DNA of 64,000 bases from an uncultured Candidatus Saccharibacteria bacterium. Its GTDB lineage: Bacteria; Patescibacteriota; Saccharimonadia; Saccharimonadales; Saccharimonadaceae. The stretch is from NCBI GenBank assembly GCA_947307225.1, contig CAMZIL010000001.1:124001-188000 (forward strand). The letters run 5' to 3'. A model generated the notes under the pieces. It was not told where the DNA came from. It made no database searches and worked only from the letters and a program-made list of their open reading frames with translations. A program made the translations under genes and the position numbers. This document shows, in pieces, positions 39,489 to 49,823 of this stretch; the first letter of the stretch is position 1; each line of letters opens with the position of its first letter.

Positions 39489-40487
39489 ATGGCAATTGAG
39501 CGCGTAATAGATACTAGCCTACATGAAGACGACAATGACGAAAGTGTCGTTGAGTTTAGCTTGCGCCCAAATAACTTTGAAGAATATATTGGCCAGCAAC
39601 ACCTAAAGACAAATCTGGCGCTGGCAATTGAGGCGGCAAAAAAGCGCGGCGACGTGCTTGATCACGTTTTGCTTTATGGGCCTCCTGGCCTCGGCAAAAC
39701 CACGATGGCTGGTGTTATTGCCCATGAAATGGGCGCAAATTTCCGCGCCACTTCTGCCCCATCGATTGAAAAGGCTGGCGACCTTGCGAGCATCCTGACG
39801 AATTTGAACGATGGCGACATTCTATTTATCGACGAGATTCACCGTTTGCGCCGCGCCGTAGAGGAGATTCTCTACTCTGCGATGGAAGATTATAAGCTCG
39901 ACATTGTAATCGGCAAAGGTCCTGCAGGGCGCAGCGTTAAGCTAGATTTGCCGCATTTTACTTTGATTGGCGCGACGACCCAGGCCGGTAATTTGGCTGG
40001 TCCTCTACGCGATCGTTTTGGCCACTCATACCGTCTGGAATACTACAATGATGGCGATATCCAAAAAATTATTGAGCGTTCGGCGAAATTGCTCGACGCA
40101 AAAATTGACCCGGAGGCCGCAAAGCTGCTCGCAAAGCGTTCGCGCCTGACCCCACGCATCGCAAACCGCCTTTTGAAGCGCGTTCGCGACTATGCCGACG
40201 TGAATGGCGATGGCATTATCGATATGCCGACAGCTAGCGCCGCCCTTAATATGCTCGAAATCGACGAACTCGGCCTCGATCCAGCAGACCGCAATATGCT
40301 TTCATTGATCATCGACAAATACGGCGATAAGCCAGTTGGTCTAAACACGATCGCCGCCCTTACCGGCGACGAAACTTCGACGATCGAGGATTACTACGAG
40401 CCGTATTTGATGCAACTCGGCATGATTCAGCGAACACCAAAAGGCCGCGTAGTTACAGAAGCCGCGAAAAAACACCTAAAAAAATAA
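39489..40487 (+). CDS. ruvB: Holliday junction branch-migration ATPase RuvB
   Basis: A 332-residue AAA+ motor that drives branch migration with RuvA. Walker A GPPGLGKT, Walker [11 protein letters not shown], the RuvA-interacting hairpin region ([20 protein letters not shown]), sensor 1 GATTQAG, Arg finger in LRDRFG, and the winged-helix C-terminus ([23 protein letters not shown]) are all present. ATG at 39489 is 6 nt from TATAAT; an in-frame ATG at 39474 falls inside the -10 region and is rejected. Ends at a terminator shared with murJ. Confidence 0.97.
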   Translation: MAIERVIDTSLHEDDNDESVVEFSLRPNNFEEYIGQQHLKTNLALAIEAAKKRGDVLDHVLLYGPPGLGKTTMAGVIAHEMGANFRATSAPSIEKAGDLASILTNLNDGDILFIDEIHRLRRAVEEILYSAMEDYKLDIVIGKGPAGRSVKLDLPHFTLIGATTQAGNLAGPLRDRFGHSYRLEYYNDGDIQKIIERSAKLLDAKIDPEAAKLLAKRSRLTPRIANRLLKRVRDYADVNGDGIIDMPTASAALNMLEIDELGLDPADRNMLSLIIDKYGDKPVGLNTIAALTGDETSTIEDYYEPYLMQLGMIQRTPKGRVVTEAAKKHLKK

Positions 40488-40515
40488 CCCCCGAAACTCA
40501 GGGGTTATTCTTTTG
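40481..40515. terminator. Terminator between ruvB and murJ
   Basis: AATAACCCC (40483-40491) pairs with GGGGTTATT (40501-40509); it overlaps the murJ 3' end. Confidence 0.75.
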
Positions 40516-42139
40516 GTTTGACGTTTCTAAAGAGAATTTTGTTAAAGCGGTCGATGACTGGCTGGATTTCCTTGATTCTCAGGAATGCACAAAGAATGAT
40601 ATATGAGATAAGGCTAACACCGGCGATAACGAAGAACTTCGGGAAAGTCGCGAAGAAGGAATTATCCGTTGCGCGAAGTGGAAGCAACTTAGTCAGAATA
40701 TACGAAATTGCGCCAGCAGCCACCGAAGCTACTGTCATCTTGAATGCAGCAACCCAGAAATAGCGATCGAGAAGTTTGCCCTCGTGATTTTGAATTAAGA
40801 GGAGAACGCCAACCTCGAACACAGCCGAGATGCTCGTTGCATAAGCTAGACCTTCCGGACCGAAGCCCCAGAAGCTAAGAAGCACTGCTGCGACAACCTG
40901 AACGACAAATGCAGCAATAGATACAATGAGCGGAGTCTTCGCGTTCTGCTTGGCATAGAAACCACGTGCAACGATGTGATACAGCGACTGCGTAATGATA
41001 GCGATAATAAACGCTGCGAGAACACTGGCAATCTTTGGATCGCCACCATTCTTGATGAAGTTCACGACGTAACCGCGCGTAAAGAACGCAATAATAGCGA
41101 TCGGCATCGAAATCATAATAATCGTACTGAGTGCCGTGCGGTAAGTCTCACGGAATTGTGCATCGTTTTTGCGGCCCGCCTCTTCACTGAGCTTCGGGAA
41201 GAATGCTGTAGAAATCGCAACGCCAATAAGGTTGACTGGCATAGAGTGGAGGCTCGATGCTTGCTGGTAAGCACGAATGGATTGCTCGCCCATGCGAGAA
41301 GCAAGGTTCGTATTGATGATGCTCATAACATAATCAATGCCCTGGTCTGCTGAACGAGATGGGAGAAGTCGGAGCACTGTGCGGAAGCCTTGGTTCTTCC
41401 ATTTAATCTTGAAGTCGTAGTCAAAACCAAGACCAACGAGGCCAATAATACTCGTAGCGAGCTGCAAAAGCGCGCCAAAGACAACGCCGATTGCGACGCC
41501 CATAATGCCGCCCTCGAAGAGCTGGACGCCAAAGATATTAATTCCGTTCGTAAAGACGAGGATACCCGTAATAATACCAATATTATAGAGAGCTGGCGCG
41601 AGCGAATAGAACACAAAGCGACCGACAGCCTGCTGCATACTCGCGAGAACAGTAGAAATCGAGAACAAGAATGGGTTAATCGCAATCACGCGCATCATGT
41701 TGATAGCGAGCGACATTGCTTGCTCGTTTAGGCCAGGCGCCACGACGTAACGGACCAAAGGATCCGCAAAAATCATGATAAGAATGGAAGCAACGAGGCT
41801 GAGGAGCGCAAGAAAGTTGAGCGTGCTAGCACTGAGTTCCCAGGCAGATTTTTTATTGCCATTGACGAGGCGCTGGTTAAAGACTGGAACGAAGGTCACA
41901 GCGAGCGCGCCAGAAGTAATGATGAAGAAAAGAAAATCTGGAACCGTAAATGCTGCCGTGTAGGCATCGAGGCCGGCCGGATAGGTGTCATAATACATCG
42001 TATTTAGCCAGCGATCGCGAAAAATACCCAGCAAAGCCGAGACGAGCGTGGAGCCCGCAATGACAATCGCCGCGGTTTTTACCGACAGCTTGACATTCGC
42101 GAGCGAAACAACTGATCTAAAGTGGAGTTTTCGCTTCAT
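40505..42139 (-). CDS. murJ: Lipid II flippase MurJ (MviN)
   Basis: A 544-residue MOP-superfamily flippase with 13-14 hydrophobic helices that moves lipid II across the membrane for peptidoglycan synthesis. Recognisable pieces are SALLGIFRDRWL near the N-terminus, FTVPDFLFFIITSGALAVTFVPVFN, GRFVFYSLAPALYNIGII, and the central DQGIDYVMSIINTNLASRMGEQSIRAYQQAS with LHSMPVNLIGVAISTAFFPKLSE. Length is normal. A minus-strand TATAAT (42155-42150) is 10 nt before the ATG. It fits with MurB in supporting a complete wall pathway. Confidence 0.92.
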   Translation of the reverse strand: MKRKLHFRSVVSLANVKLSVKTAAIVIAGSTLVSALLGIFRDRWLNTMYYDTYPAGLDAYTAAFTVPDFLFFIITSGALAVTFVPVFNQRLVNGNKKSAWELSASTLNFLALLSLVASILIMIFADPLVRYVVAPGLNEQAMSLAINMMRVIAINPFLFSISTVLASMQQAVGRFVFYSLAPALYNIGIITGILVFTNGINIFGVQLFEGGIMGVAIGVVFGALLQLATSIIGLVGLGFDYDFKIKWKNQGFRTVLRLLPSRSADQGIDYVMSIINTNLASRMGEQSIRAYQQASSLHSMPVNLIGVAISTAFFPKLSEEAGRKNDAQFRETYRTALSTIIMISMPIAIIAFFTRGYVVNFIKNGGDPKIASVLAAFIIAIITQSLYHIVARGFYAKQNAKTPLIVSIAAFVVQVVAAVLLSFWGFGPEGLAYATSISAVFEVGVLLLIQNHEGKLLDRYFWVAAFKMTVASVAAGAISYILTKLLPLRATDNSFFATFPKFFVIAGVSLISYIILCAFLRIKEIQPVIDRFNKILFRNVKPKE

Positions 42140-42155
42140 TACTTGTTATATTATA

Positions 42156-43601
42156 TCAGTTTTTTACTTTAAACAGCGTGAAGTAAGCGTCCTGATATTC
42201 AACTTCGACGCGATCAAAGTCTTCGTGGAGATACTTGCTCATCGGGTCGATGTTGTAAGTCAGGAAATGGGTGAGCGAATATTTTTCGATGAGGTCATTC
42301 GCGTAGCTATGTTGGCCATATTGATTAAAAATTCGGAAGTCCGCGAAGGCCTCGATGTCGTTGAAGTTCTTCTCAAAGACCTCACTGCGGCTATCGATGA
42401 ATGTCGGGATCCCTCTAAAGTCCAAGTAGGCGCCGTCATTAAAGTCGTTATATGTGCGGAACGTGCCGAGATCGATGTTCTCCACGATATAATCCGCGGC
42501 CCCGACCGGATAGCCAGCATAATCTACGAAGAACCAGTTGCGTTCGGAATAGGCTTTATAGAAGGCTAGGACACCAATTGCGAGGAAGATGATCGGCGCA
42601 AAAAACGTAATGTTATATACAACGTGTGCAACTTTTTTATTGCTAGCAATTACCTTTTTTATCTCGGCAAATGCGATGAGAGTTGCCGGTATGATACAAA
42701 TATACGCGACCGCAATATTGCGTAGCGCTAATGCGGCAAAGAATGTTAAGCCGACGCAGTACATGATGTGAATGATCGAATGGCGGCGTTTCATTATTGC
42801 GGATACGACTGCGAGAATTGCTGGAGCGACAAAGAATAGGAGCAACATTGGGTTTGGCGGCTGCAATTCAATAATAAGGTCAGAGGAGACCGTATCGCCC
42901 AAAATCCTAAAGATATATGTGAGTGGCGCGAAGCCGAGTGGCGATATTAGTATTGCCGCGAACGAAGCCAAAAACGCGATTAAATATGCTTTCCGATCCT
43001 CGCGACGAAGAAAAGCGTTCACGATGAACGGCAGCATGAAAGCGATGAAGGCAAGCCAAACCGTGGCATGAAAAGTCAGAATCAGCATCGAAAAGATTGG
43101 CAAGAAACATAGATAGCGCGCATTTTTTGTGTCTCGATATTGATACATGAAAATTATTTCAAGCAAGAAGATGAGGTACGATATAATCTGCGCGCGCATG
43201 CAAAGGTAGTCCAGATTCATCGCAATAATTACTAACGCGGCAGCTAATGGTAGCGACGCGCAACCTGTTTTCTTGTAGCCAAATACGAAAATCACCGTGC
43301 CGATAATGGTCGTCATCGCTATTACGGCTAGATGAATGCCAAAAAAGCCGGCATGGTTATAAATTAGTGCCGCGATAACGTCGAAACCCCAGCGATATTT
43401 AACGTAGGTCAAATCTTCATGAAAAGTAAAATGATCTTTGTCATCGAGGCCATGCTCGAGGATATAGTTCCCGTTCGCGATGGCCGAAAATGTGTCGTTT
43501 TGCTGATAACGATACAGGCTCGCGCAGCTATACACTGCAATCAAAAATACGGAGAAAATAATTACTCCGTATTTTTTAAAGAATGCTCGTATCTTATTCA
43601 T
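42156..43601 (-). CDS. Polytopic membrane protein, GT-C glycosyltransferase-like
   Basis: A 481-residue protein with about eleven membrane helices and a C-terminal soluble part (about 370-481) containing TYNDFNDGAYLDFRG. A conserved-looking Asp (residue 36) in the first external loop after TM1 and the overall plan resemble GT-C enzymes that use polyprenyl-phosphate sugars. No signature is strong enough to name a subfamily. It overlaps the ftsH 3' end by 8 bp, so it is expressed from the ftsH operon. It may glycosylate surface proteins or glycans. Confidence 0.6.
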   Translation of the reverse strand: MNKIRAFFKKYGVIIFSVFLIAVYSCASLYRYQQNDTFSAIANGNYILEHGLDDKDHFTFHEDLTYVKYRWGFDVIAALIYNHAGFFGIHLAVIAMTTIIGTVIFVFGYKKTGCASLPLAAALVIIAMNLDYLCMRAQIISYLIFLLEIIFMYQYRDTKNARYLCFLPIFSMLILTFHATVWLAFIAFMLPFIVNAFLRREDRKAYLIAFLASFAAILISPLGFAPLTYIFRILGDTVSSDLIIELQPPNPMLLLFFVAPAILAVVSAIMKRRHSIIHIMYCVGLTFFAALALRNIAVAYICIIPATLIAFAEIKKVIASNKKVAHVVYNITFFAPIIFLAIGVLAFYKAYSERNWFFVDYAGYPVGAADYIVENIDLGTFRTYNDFNDGAYLDFRGIPTFIDSRSEVFEKNFNDIEAFADFRIFNQYGQHSYANDLIEKYSLTHFLTYNIDPMSKYLHEDFDRVEVEYQDAYFTLFKVKN

Positions 43602-45492
43602 GAAGCTTTGCAGCTGCTGGCATCGAAGTGCCCTTTAGAATATTCGCAACCTCTTTTTCTTCGAGAGTTTCTTTCTCTAGGAGGGCGGCAGCGAGTTCGT
43701 CGAGGTACTTTTTGTTAGCCTTTAGGACGGCTTCTGCGCGAGCATTCGCTTCCTTGGTGAGGTTTTCGATCTCGGCGTCGATAATCTCAGAAGTTTTTTC
43801 GGAATAGATCTTTGCGCGATCACCAAAGAAGTTTACTTCATTCGTGTTAAATACCTGGTCGCGGAGTTTTACGCCCATGCCCTCTTCGGAAACCATTTCG
43901 CGAGCGAGTTCGGCTACATGCTGGAGATCAGAGCTAGCACCTGTAGTAATGCCGTCCGTACCGAGAATAAGGCGCTCAGCAACACGACCACCCATGGCGC
44001 GCGCGAGAACATCCTTTAGCTCATAAACGTTCTTGTAACTACGGTCTTCTGGAGGGAGGAACCAAGTAACGCCACCGGTGCGACCGCGTGGAATAATAGT
44101 AACCTTGTGAACTGGATCGGAATCTGGCAAGACGTGACCAACGATTGCGTGACCAGCTTCGTGATAAGCGGTGATACGGCGCTCTTGGTCATTCATAACC
44201 TTCGACTTGCGCTCTGGGCCAATCGCAACACGCTCAAATGCCTCGGTAATATCAGCATTCGTAATCATCTTGCGGTTGTTGCGAGCTGCGCCGATGGCGG
44301 CTTCATTCGCAATATTTGCGAGGTCTGCACCGCTGGAGCCAGCCGTCTTCGCTGCGAGTGCGTCGAGGTCAACATCGTCGCTAACTGGCTTGTTCTTGAA
44401 ATGAACTTTCAAAATATCAATGCGGTCTTTGCGCTCTGGAAGCGTAACGTTAACGTGGCGATCGAAACGGCCTGGGCGAAGAAGTGCCTTATCAAGCATA
44501 TCGACGCGGTTGGTTGCAGCAATAACGATCACGCCGGTATCATTATCAAAACCATCCATTTCGACGAGAATCTGGTTCAAAGTCTGTTCGTCTTCACGGC
44601 CAGCACCACCACGTGCGTCGCGTTTGTGTGCTACGGCGTCAATCTCATCGATGAAGATGATGCTTGGTGAGTTTTTCTTTGCTTTTGCGAAGAGGTCGCG
44701 TACGCGTGATGCGCCGACACCGACAAACATTTCGGCAAATTCCGAACCGGAGATCGAGAAGAATGGGACCCCAGCCTCGCCTGCAACAGCGCGCGCCATG
44801 AGAGTCTTACCAGTGCCTGGATCACCAGCGAGGAGAACGCCGCGTGGGATTTTTGCGCCAAGTTTTTCATATTTCTTTGGGTTCTTTAGGAAGTCTACGA
44901 CTTCGGAGAGATCCTGCTTTGCCGCCTCATTGCCAGCGACATCAGAGAATAATACTTTCTTTTTCTCGTTGCCGTAGAGACGTGCCTTTGCTTTGCCGAA
45001 GCCCATATTCTGATTGTTCATGCTCTGAGCCTGGCGAACCATAAATAGGAGGAAGCCAATAACAAGTAGGATCGGAACGACGATTAATGCCACGTCCATA
45101 ATCATACCGAAGACATCAGTATCGTCTTTGATTTCGATGGCGACCTTGCCGTCGTTGATAACGTCAGCAAAGCCCTGCTCTTGCAAAGTGCCAGATGCAT
45201 CCTTGCGAGAAATCATAGTCTTTGGGAGATCGACGTTGTCTTTCGCAGTTACCTTAAGGGTGTTGCCGGTAACTTCAATTTTTTCGAGCTTCTCTTCCTT
45301 TGCATAGTTAAGCACCTCAGTAAGGGTACGCTCTTCGGATTTACCATAGCCACCTTCGCCGGTGAGGCTGGAAAAGAGAGCACTACCTAGCAAAAGGACG
45401 ATAAGCCAAAAGATGCCGAGGCGGAAAAGATTTAGGATTTTATTTGGTTTCTGCGGCTTTTTTCTGCCCGCAGTATTCTTGTATTCTGGCAC
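43594..45492 (-). CDS. ftsH: ATP-dependent membrane zinc protease FtsH
   Basis: A 632-residue membrane AAA+ metalloprotease that removes misfolded membrane proteins. Two N-terminal helices (about 25-45 and 129-150) flank an external domain. The AAA domain has [13 protein letters not shown], the pore segment [16 protein letters not shown], Walker [11 protein letters not shown], and the second-region-of-homology [20 protein letters not shown]. The protease domain has the zinc motif HEAGH. The start is GTG at 45492 with AGGAG upstream; a TATAAT at 45526-45521 gives a leader of about 22 nt. All key residues are intact. Confidence 0.97.
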   Translation of the reverse strand: MPEYKNTAGRKKPQKPNKILNLFRLGIFWLIVLLLGSALFSSLTGEGGYGKSEERTLTEVLNYAKEEKLEKIEVTGNTLKVTAKDNVDLPKTMISRKDASGTLQEQGFADVINDGKVAIEIKDDTDVFGMIMDVALIVVPILLVIGFLLFMVRQAQSMNNQNMGFGKAKARLYGNEKKKVLFSDVAGNEAAKQDLSEVVDFLKNPKKYEKLGAKIPRGVLLAGDPGTGKTLMARAVAGEAGVPFFSISGSEFAEMFVGVGASRVRDLFAKAKKNSPSIIFIDEIDAVAHKRDARGGAGREDEQTLNQILVEMDGFDNDTGVIVIAATNRVDMLDKALLRPGRFDRHVNVTLPERKDRIDILKVHFKNKPVSDDVDLDALAAKTAGSSGADLANIANEAAIGAARNNRKMITNADITEAFERVAIGPERKSKVMNDQERRITAYHEAGHAIVGHVLPDSDPVHKVTIIPRGRTGGVTWFLPPEDRSYKNVYELKDVLARAMGGRVAERLILGTDGITTGASSDLQHVAELAREMVSEEGMGVKLRDQVFNTNEVNFFGDRAKIYSEKTSEIIDAEIENLTKEANARAEAVLKANKKYLDELAAALLEKETLEEKEVANILKGTSMPAAAKLHE

Positions 45493-45520
45493 GTTACACT
45501 CCTATAAAGTCAATATATCT

Positions 45521-45526
45521 ATTATA
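45521..45526 (-). promoter_or_regulatory. ftsH -10 box (TATAAT)
   Basis: Minus-strand TATAAT with a leader of about 22 nt containing AGGAG before the GTG at 45492. Confidence 0.55.
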
Positions 45527-45539
45527 CAATAAAAGCCAA

Positions 45540-45560
45540 GAAAAATGGGCTCGTGGCCCT
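45540..45560 (-). terminator. Possible tRNA-Pro terminator
   Basis: On the minus strand GGGC (about 45557-45554) pairs with GCCC (45550-45547) followed by ATTTTT; a short stem. Confidence 0.45.
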
Positions 45561-45566
45561 AATAAA

Positions 45567-45642
45567 TGGTCGGGGCGACCCGATTCGAACGGGCGACCTC
45601 GCAGTCCCGAACCGCGCGCGCTACCAACTGCGCCACGCCCCG
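45567..45642 (-). tRNA. tRNA-Pro (CGG anticodon)
   Basis: Minus-strand cloverleaf: acceptor CGGGGCG/CGCCCCG, D stem GCGC/GCGC, anticodon stem CGCGG/CTGCG with loop TTCGGGA (anticodon CGG), T arm GCCCG TTCGAAT CGGGT, encoded CCA. A TATACT box lies at 45658-45653. Confidence 0.95.
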
Positions 45643-45658
45643 ACTAGCATTTAGTATA

Positions 45659-47221
45659 TCACTCTTTAACCATCTTTGCGATGACGTAGGTATCGCTGTT
45701 TTCGTCTAGGTTAACGACGGAATATTCCTGCATTTTCCAGTCATCGCGTGGGAATTCATGAGCAAATTCTTTGTCAGTTCCCTTCTTGATCATGGTAATA
45801 AACCATACCGAACCACGGCGCGCAAGGAACGCATCTAGATCGTCGATCCTACCGATTGCTGAATCGCGAAGCGGGTAAAGCGAGCCCATGTCATACTTCG
45901 TCGTTTCATTCATGAAGTAAACCGAATGCTCTTTCGTGGAGTAGAACGACATGTCGTAATAGGTCCATTCTGAACCACAGATAATTGCTAAGTTCTGTTT
46001 ATTATCGAGCGCAATGATAGTTTCGTAGAGTTCTCTGCTCGTAGATTTCGTGCCGTTGCTGAGGTTTAGATTGCCAGTTGAGTAGACCGAAGCAACACCA
46101 AATATACTCGTGCTAACCAAGATAAGTGCAGCAGCAACTACGGCAAATACGCGACGACGAACATCGCACTTCTTTGCCTTTTTCTTAAGTGGCGTGCGTG
46201 CATACAGGACTAGCGAAACACCGGCAATAATTGATACTGAAACGATCGAGAAAAGGATATAGCGTTCAACAAACATTGGAGTAAGTGGCGGCATGGAAAG
46301 AAGCACGAGCGCCGTTAGCGGTACAAGCGCCAACAAAAGTAGCAACTTCAACTTCGAACGATTCTTAATTGCAAGCGCAACGATCGTAATTGTCGCCAAA
46401 ACAGCAAGGATTAGCAGCCAGTTCTTTAGGTCGGTAGAGTTATGATAAACAAGCAGCTCTGACCAGTAATCCGCTAGTTTTACCCCGCTCATTTCTGAGA
46501 TCCAAAAACCGCTTTGGACGGATTTTGTTTGCGTAAATAAGCTCGGTAACCATGGGATATACAAAAGAATTGCGCCGACATAAGTCAAGATAATGTGCTT
46601 TTGGAAGATCTTTTTCTTATACACCCAGATGAGATAGATGAGGTGAGCAATCCAGGCGAGCGCACAGAAATAATGCGTCCACATACCTAGTGCCAGTAAA
46701 ATCGCGTAGGTCACCCACCAACGTTTCTTGCCATGATCGATGGCTAGTTGCAAAACATAAGTCGCCGCGAAGACGATAGCGAGCACCATCGTATACATGC
46801 GCATTTCTTGGCCATAACGAACAAAGACTGGCGATATTGACAGGAAGGTTGAGCCGACAATGGCTGCGGCTGCACCATACTTATATTTAAGCCAAAGATA
46901 TGCGAATAGGATTGCGAGCGCGCCAAATATTACAGACAACATACGCATCGCAAAATCGGTGTGGCCAAAGAAATGAGCCCAAGTTTTTAGGACGAAGTAA
47001 TAAAGCGGAGGGTGTACATCCTGCGCAGTTAGCTCCCACACTTTTGGATATTCATAACGAGTTAGATAAGCGCTGTATGACTCGTCAAACCAAATTGATT
47101 GACGGAGATTAACCATGCAGAGAATCATAAAAAGTACACCCAAAAAGGCTGGTGCAATAATACAAATAATGCGTTTGCGCGCACGTAAAAAGTCACCGAG
47201 CGCACGGAGATGCTCTGTCAT
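45659..47221 (-). CDS. GT39/ArnT-like membrane glycosyltransferase
   Basis: A 520-residue GT-C enzyme with about ten to eleven helices. The first external loop carries the catalytic-type Asp-Glu pair in SIWFDESYSAYL (Asp46, Glu47), followed by DVHPPLYYFVLK (68-79) and YGQEMRMYTM, hallmarks of the PMT/ArnT-like group that transfers sugars from polyprenyl phosphate. A soluble C-terminal domain (about 400-520) is external. Likely targets are surface proteins or glycans. ATG at 47221 is 6 nt from a minus-strand TATAAT and divergent from tRNA-Leu. Confidence 0.82.
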   Translation of the reverse strand: MTEHLRALGDFLRARKRIICIIAPAFLGVLFMILCMVNLRQSIWFDESYSAYLTRYEYPKVWELTAQDVHPPLYYFVLKTWAHFFGHTDFAMRMLSVIFGALAILFAYLWLKYKYGAAAAIVGSTFLSISPVFVRYGQEMRMYTMVLAIVFAATYVLQLAIDHGKKRWWVTYAILLALGMWTHYFCALAWIAHLIYLIWVYKKKIFQKHIILTYVGAILLYIPWLPSLFTQTKSVQSGFWISEMSGVKLADYWSELLVYHNSTDLKNWLLILAVLATITIVALAIKNRSKLKLLLLLALVPLTALVLLSMPPLTPMFVERYILFSIVSVSIIAGVSLVLYARTPLKKKAKKCDVRRRVFAVVAAALILVSTSIFGVASVYSTGNLNLSNGTKSTSRELYETIIALDNKQNLAIICGSEWTYYDMSFYSTKEHSVYFMNETTKYDMGSLYPLRDSAIGRIDDLDAFLARRGSVWFITMIKKGTDKEFAHEFPRDDWKMQEYSVVNLDENSDTYVIAKMVKE

Positions 47222-47227
47222 ATCTCT

Positions 47228-47248
47228 ATTATACCACTGTGCTATAAT
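47228..47248. promoter_or_regulatory. Divergent -10 boxes for GT39 gene and tRNA-Leu
   Basis: Minus TATAAT (47233-47228) is 6 nt from the ATG at 47221. Plus TATAAT (47243-47248) is 8 nt before the mature tRNA 5' end. Confidence 0.6.
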
Positions 47249-47256
47249 TACCGTAT

Positions 47257-47343
47257 GCCCGCGTGGCGGAATTGGCAGACGCGCTAGCTTCAGGTGCTAG
47301 TGCCTTTACAGGCGTGCTGGTTCAACTCCAGTCGCGGGCACCA
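47257..47343 (+). tRNA. tRNA-Leu (CAG anticodon)
   Basis: Acceptor GCCCGCG/CGCGGGC, anticodon stem CTAGC/GCTAG with loop TTCAGGT (anticodon CAG), a long class II variable arm, T arm CTGG TTCAACT CCAG, encoded CCA. Confidence 0.95.
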
Positions 47344-47351
47344 AGCACAAA

Positions 47352-47377
47352 AAACAGCCCCGAAGGGCTATTTTTTA
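47352..47377. terminator. Bidirectional terminator
   Basis: AGCCC (47356-47360), CGAA loop, GGGCT (47365-47369) and T runs on both strands; ends tRNA-Leu and the pilin-like operon. Confidence 0.75.
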
Positions 47378-48895
47378 TTAGTCTGATTCGCCGTTACCCT
47401 TGCCGCCGCCGGTGGCAGAGCTACCATTCTTACCAAAGTTTGGACAGACGCCGCCGCCAACCACAACGCTCGTCTTATCTGCGTTCGGAGCCGAAGAGGA
47501 GTAGTTACAGCCTCTAGTAATAAAGAAGTCTTTTTCGATACCGGCCGTATTTTCCGGATCAGTCATTGCAAGCGCATAGTTGGAAATTGGGAAGTTGGTA
47601 TCAGCGAGCTCAATGCGCGCCTCAACGCGGCGGAACAAATCGTTTGCGCGGCCAGTAGAATCGACCATTGGCTGAACGTTCGCAAAGTAAATCGTGCGAC
47701 AGTTAAGCTTGTTAGTATCAATCTTTGCGCCAACCGGCTTCGATGGGTCTTCGCAGTGATACATCTTTACTGCAATATCGGTCGTTGGCGTATTGTATGG
47801 CAAATTCACGACCAGGAACGAAGAGGTCATATTGCGACTACCGCCACGCTTTGGCTTAGGAATGAAGATATCCGCCGAACAAGCATAGCTCCAACCGGCG
47901 TTTGGATTACACTTTACGTCAATTGGCGTGTTATAGCTTTTATTTGCAGAGTATGCGAGAGCGTTTATTCCAAGAATATTGGAATGGTTAGATGCGGTAA
48001 CACCAAGACCAGAATCCTTAGTAGTTGGCCTTAGAAGGAGCGTGCCGCGGTTGGTGCGATATGCCCCACCATCTTTTGCGGTATCAGTTGTATAGAAATC
48101 GGAAATCGTATAGCTCTTCGCCGACTGAATCATGGTCACCTGAAGAGCTGGCGGAACAAGCGGCTTGGTAGTGAACTTGTTAGCGAGCTTGTCGTCGCCT
48201 GCCGTATAACTACCGACGTTCGTAGAAAGCTTACCGATCAAATCATTATTCGAACCCGACTTATTAAAGCCCGTAAAGGTATCTTTTAGAATACCGCTGT
48301 TATTTGACACTTCTTGATAATTGTCATCGTCGAACCATTGAATTTGAACGCGGTTGATTGCGTCGTGTTCACTTTGGTCTTCGGTGCGAAGTGGAATAAT
48401 TTTTGTCGGGTTATCGTCCTTCAGGACAGCGAGGAAATCCTCTGTGTAAGCAGCAATCTTAACGCAGGTATAAGCCTGGTCAACCGTACCGGTATCGACA
48501 CCGTCCTGTGTTTGAATTTTCGTCTCCGTAGAGTTATCTGCCGATGGGTGGAGGAGCTTGCCGACAATGCTACAATCTTTCGCCGTTTTTGCAGCAGCTT
48601 TGGATGAACCGAATAGGTTTGTATAGCCGCTACAGCCACTCATGCCTCCAGCGGAGATAAAGCTTCCCTTGTTGACGCAGCTCTGGTTGCGAAGGAGAAT
48701 AATTTTTGCATCTTCAATACCGGCAAGCGCAGAGTTGTATGCGGACTGAGAAAGGCTATAGTTTGTCGTACGAAGAGACTCTGCGAGCATAATGCGAACA
48801 AAGCTGAGTGCGATAATGCCGAGCAAAGTTGTTGTAAAAATTACAATATAGATAGATGCTGCACCCTTTTTTGTTTTAACTTTCTGCTGCCCCAT
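47378..48895 (-). CDS. PilX-like minor pilus protein
   Basis: A 505-residue exported protein, last gene of the pilin cluster. The N-terminus (KKGAASIYIVIFTTTLLGIIALSFVRIMLAES) is a short basic segment plus a pilin-like hydrophobic helix, without a clear type IV prepilin Glu5. The rest is a large Asn/Ser/Thr-rich extracellular domain with several cysteines. By position and N-terminus it resembles PilX/PulK-type proteins at the pilus tip complex; this is a structural analogy. GGAGAG lies before the ATG at 48895, and it is 1 bp from the preceding pilin gene. Confidence 0.65.
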   Translation of the reverse strand: MGQQKVKTKKGAASIYIVIFTTTLLGIIALSFVRIMLAESLRTTNYSLSQSAYNSALAGIEDAKIILLRNQSCVNKGSFISAGGMSGCSGYTNLFGSSKAAAKTAKDCSIVGKLLHPSADNSTETKIQTQDGVDTGTVDQAYTCVKIAAYTEDFLAVLKDDNPTKIIPLRTEDQSEHDAINRVQIQWFDDDNYQEVSNNSGILKDTFTGFNKSGSNNDLIGKLSTNVGSYTAGDDKLANKFTTKPLVPPALQVTMIQSAKSYTISDFYTTDTAKDGGAYRTNRGTLLLRPTTKDSGLGVTASNHSNILGINALAYSANKSYNTPIDVKCNPNAGWSYACSADIFIPKPKRGGSRNMTSSFLVVNLPYNTPTTDIAVKMYHCEDPSKPVGAKIDTNKLNCRTIYFANVQPMVDSTGRANDLFRRVEARIELADTNFPISNYALAMTDPENTAGIEKDFFITRGCNYSSSAPNADKTSVVVGGGVCPNFGKNGSSATGGGKGNGESD

Positions 48896-48896
48896 A

Positions 48897-49823
48897 TTAT
48901 TTCTCTCCATATTTGTTTATACCAGTTTCACCAGTTGCGCGTGCGGAAAAATTAAACTTATTTACTGCACAGTAATCGAAATCATTCAGAGTAAACTCGT
49001 CGCCGGCGCTGCCATCTTCCTTGCCTGAACCCTGGCAGAAATCGCCGTTAGCCTGGACGTTCACGCCACCGCGATAGGTCGCAAGAATGAACATGCCGGA
49101 ATAGAAGATTTGCTTCGTGAGATCATGCTGAGTAGCTGGCTGAACCGTAAAGTTATAAAGAACCAAGTCGGATTCACTGTCCTCGATTAGCTCAGTGACG
49201 TCATTATAGGTCGTACCAGCCTTTAGCTTGAATAAGTAGGCATTTTCCTTCATGTCGCCCTTCTTTGTTGGCACATAAATTTTGCCGCCAGAACCTGTAG
49301 TCGACTCGCTCACACAAGCTTCGCGATCATGGTCGATAAAGCGCGCCAGTTTTGGAATCATATACTTGCCGTCAGCTGTGTGGATACCGTAGACGCCATT
49401 TTTGGTGATCGATGATACATTGGCTGCAGTGTAGTTCTTGTCGCTAATCTTTTCGCGAGTCATGCGAATATTTTCAGCAGTATTCCAAACATAGCTATAG
49501 TCGCCAGTGCAGAAGACGCCGCCGCGCTGTTTGCCGCCATCATATGTCGCTAAATAATATGCTGCGCGAGCCTCATTAATATCGGCTAGTTTAATATCCT
49601 GCTTGGTCGGATTGATCTCGATGTTCACGCGCGAACCATTAATAGAGCGGGTTAAATCGGAAACGATTTCGCGGCCATTTGCATTGATAGCGCGAATTGC
49701 GACGCCCTTTTGATAAATGCCCGATATACGCATGACCAACAAGGCAATGCCAAGAAGCAAAGTACCAAGGAAAGCCATGGCGAGCATAAGTTCTACAATC
49801 GTGAAGGCTTTGCGTTGTTTCAT
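48897..49823 (-). CDS. Type IV minor pilin-like protein
   Basis: A 308-residue pilin-like protein. The prepilin motif KQRKA/FTIVELMLAM starts at residue 2, with Ala instead of the usual Gly before the cleavage site and Glu at position 5 of the mature helix. A large C-terminal globular domain with several cysteines follows. Probable role: minor pilin in a pilus or pseudopilus used for attachment or DNA uptake. It abuts the preceding pilin gene (shared base at 49823). Confidence 0.82.
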   Translation of the reverse strand: MKQRKAFTIVELMLAMAFLGTLLLGIALLVMRISGIYQKGVAIRAINANGREIVSDLTRSINGSRVNIEINPTKQDIKLADINEARAAYYLATYDGGKQRGGVFCTGDYSYVWNTAENIRMTREKISDKNYTAANVSSITKNGVYGIHTADGKYMIPKLARFIDHDREACVSESTTGSGGKIYVPTKKGDMKENAYLFKLKAGTTYNDVTELIEDSESDLVLYNFTVQPATQHDLTKQIFYSGMFILATYRGGVNVQANGDFCQGSGKEDGSAGDEFTLNDFDYCAVNKFNFSARATGETGINKYGEK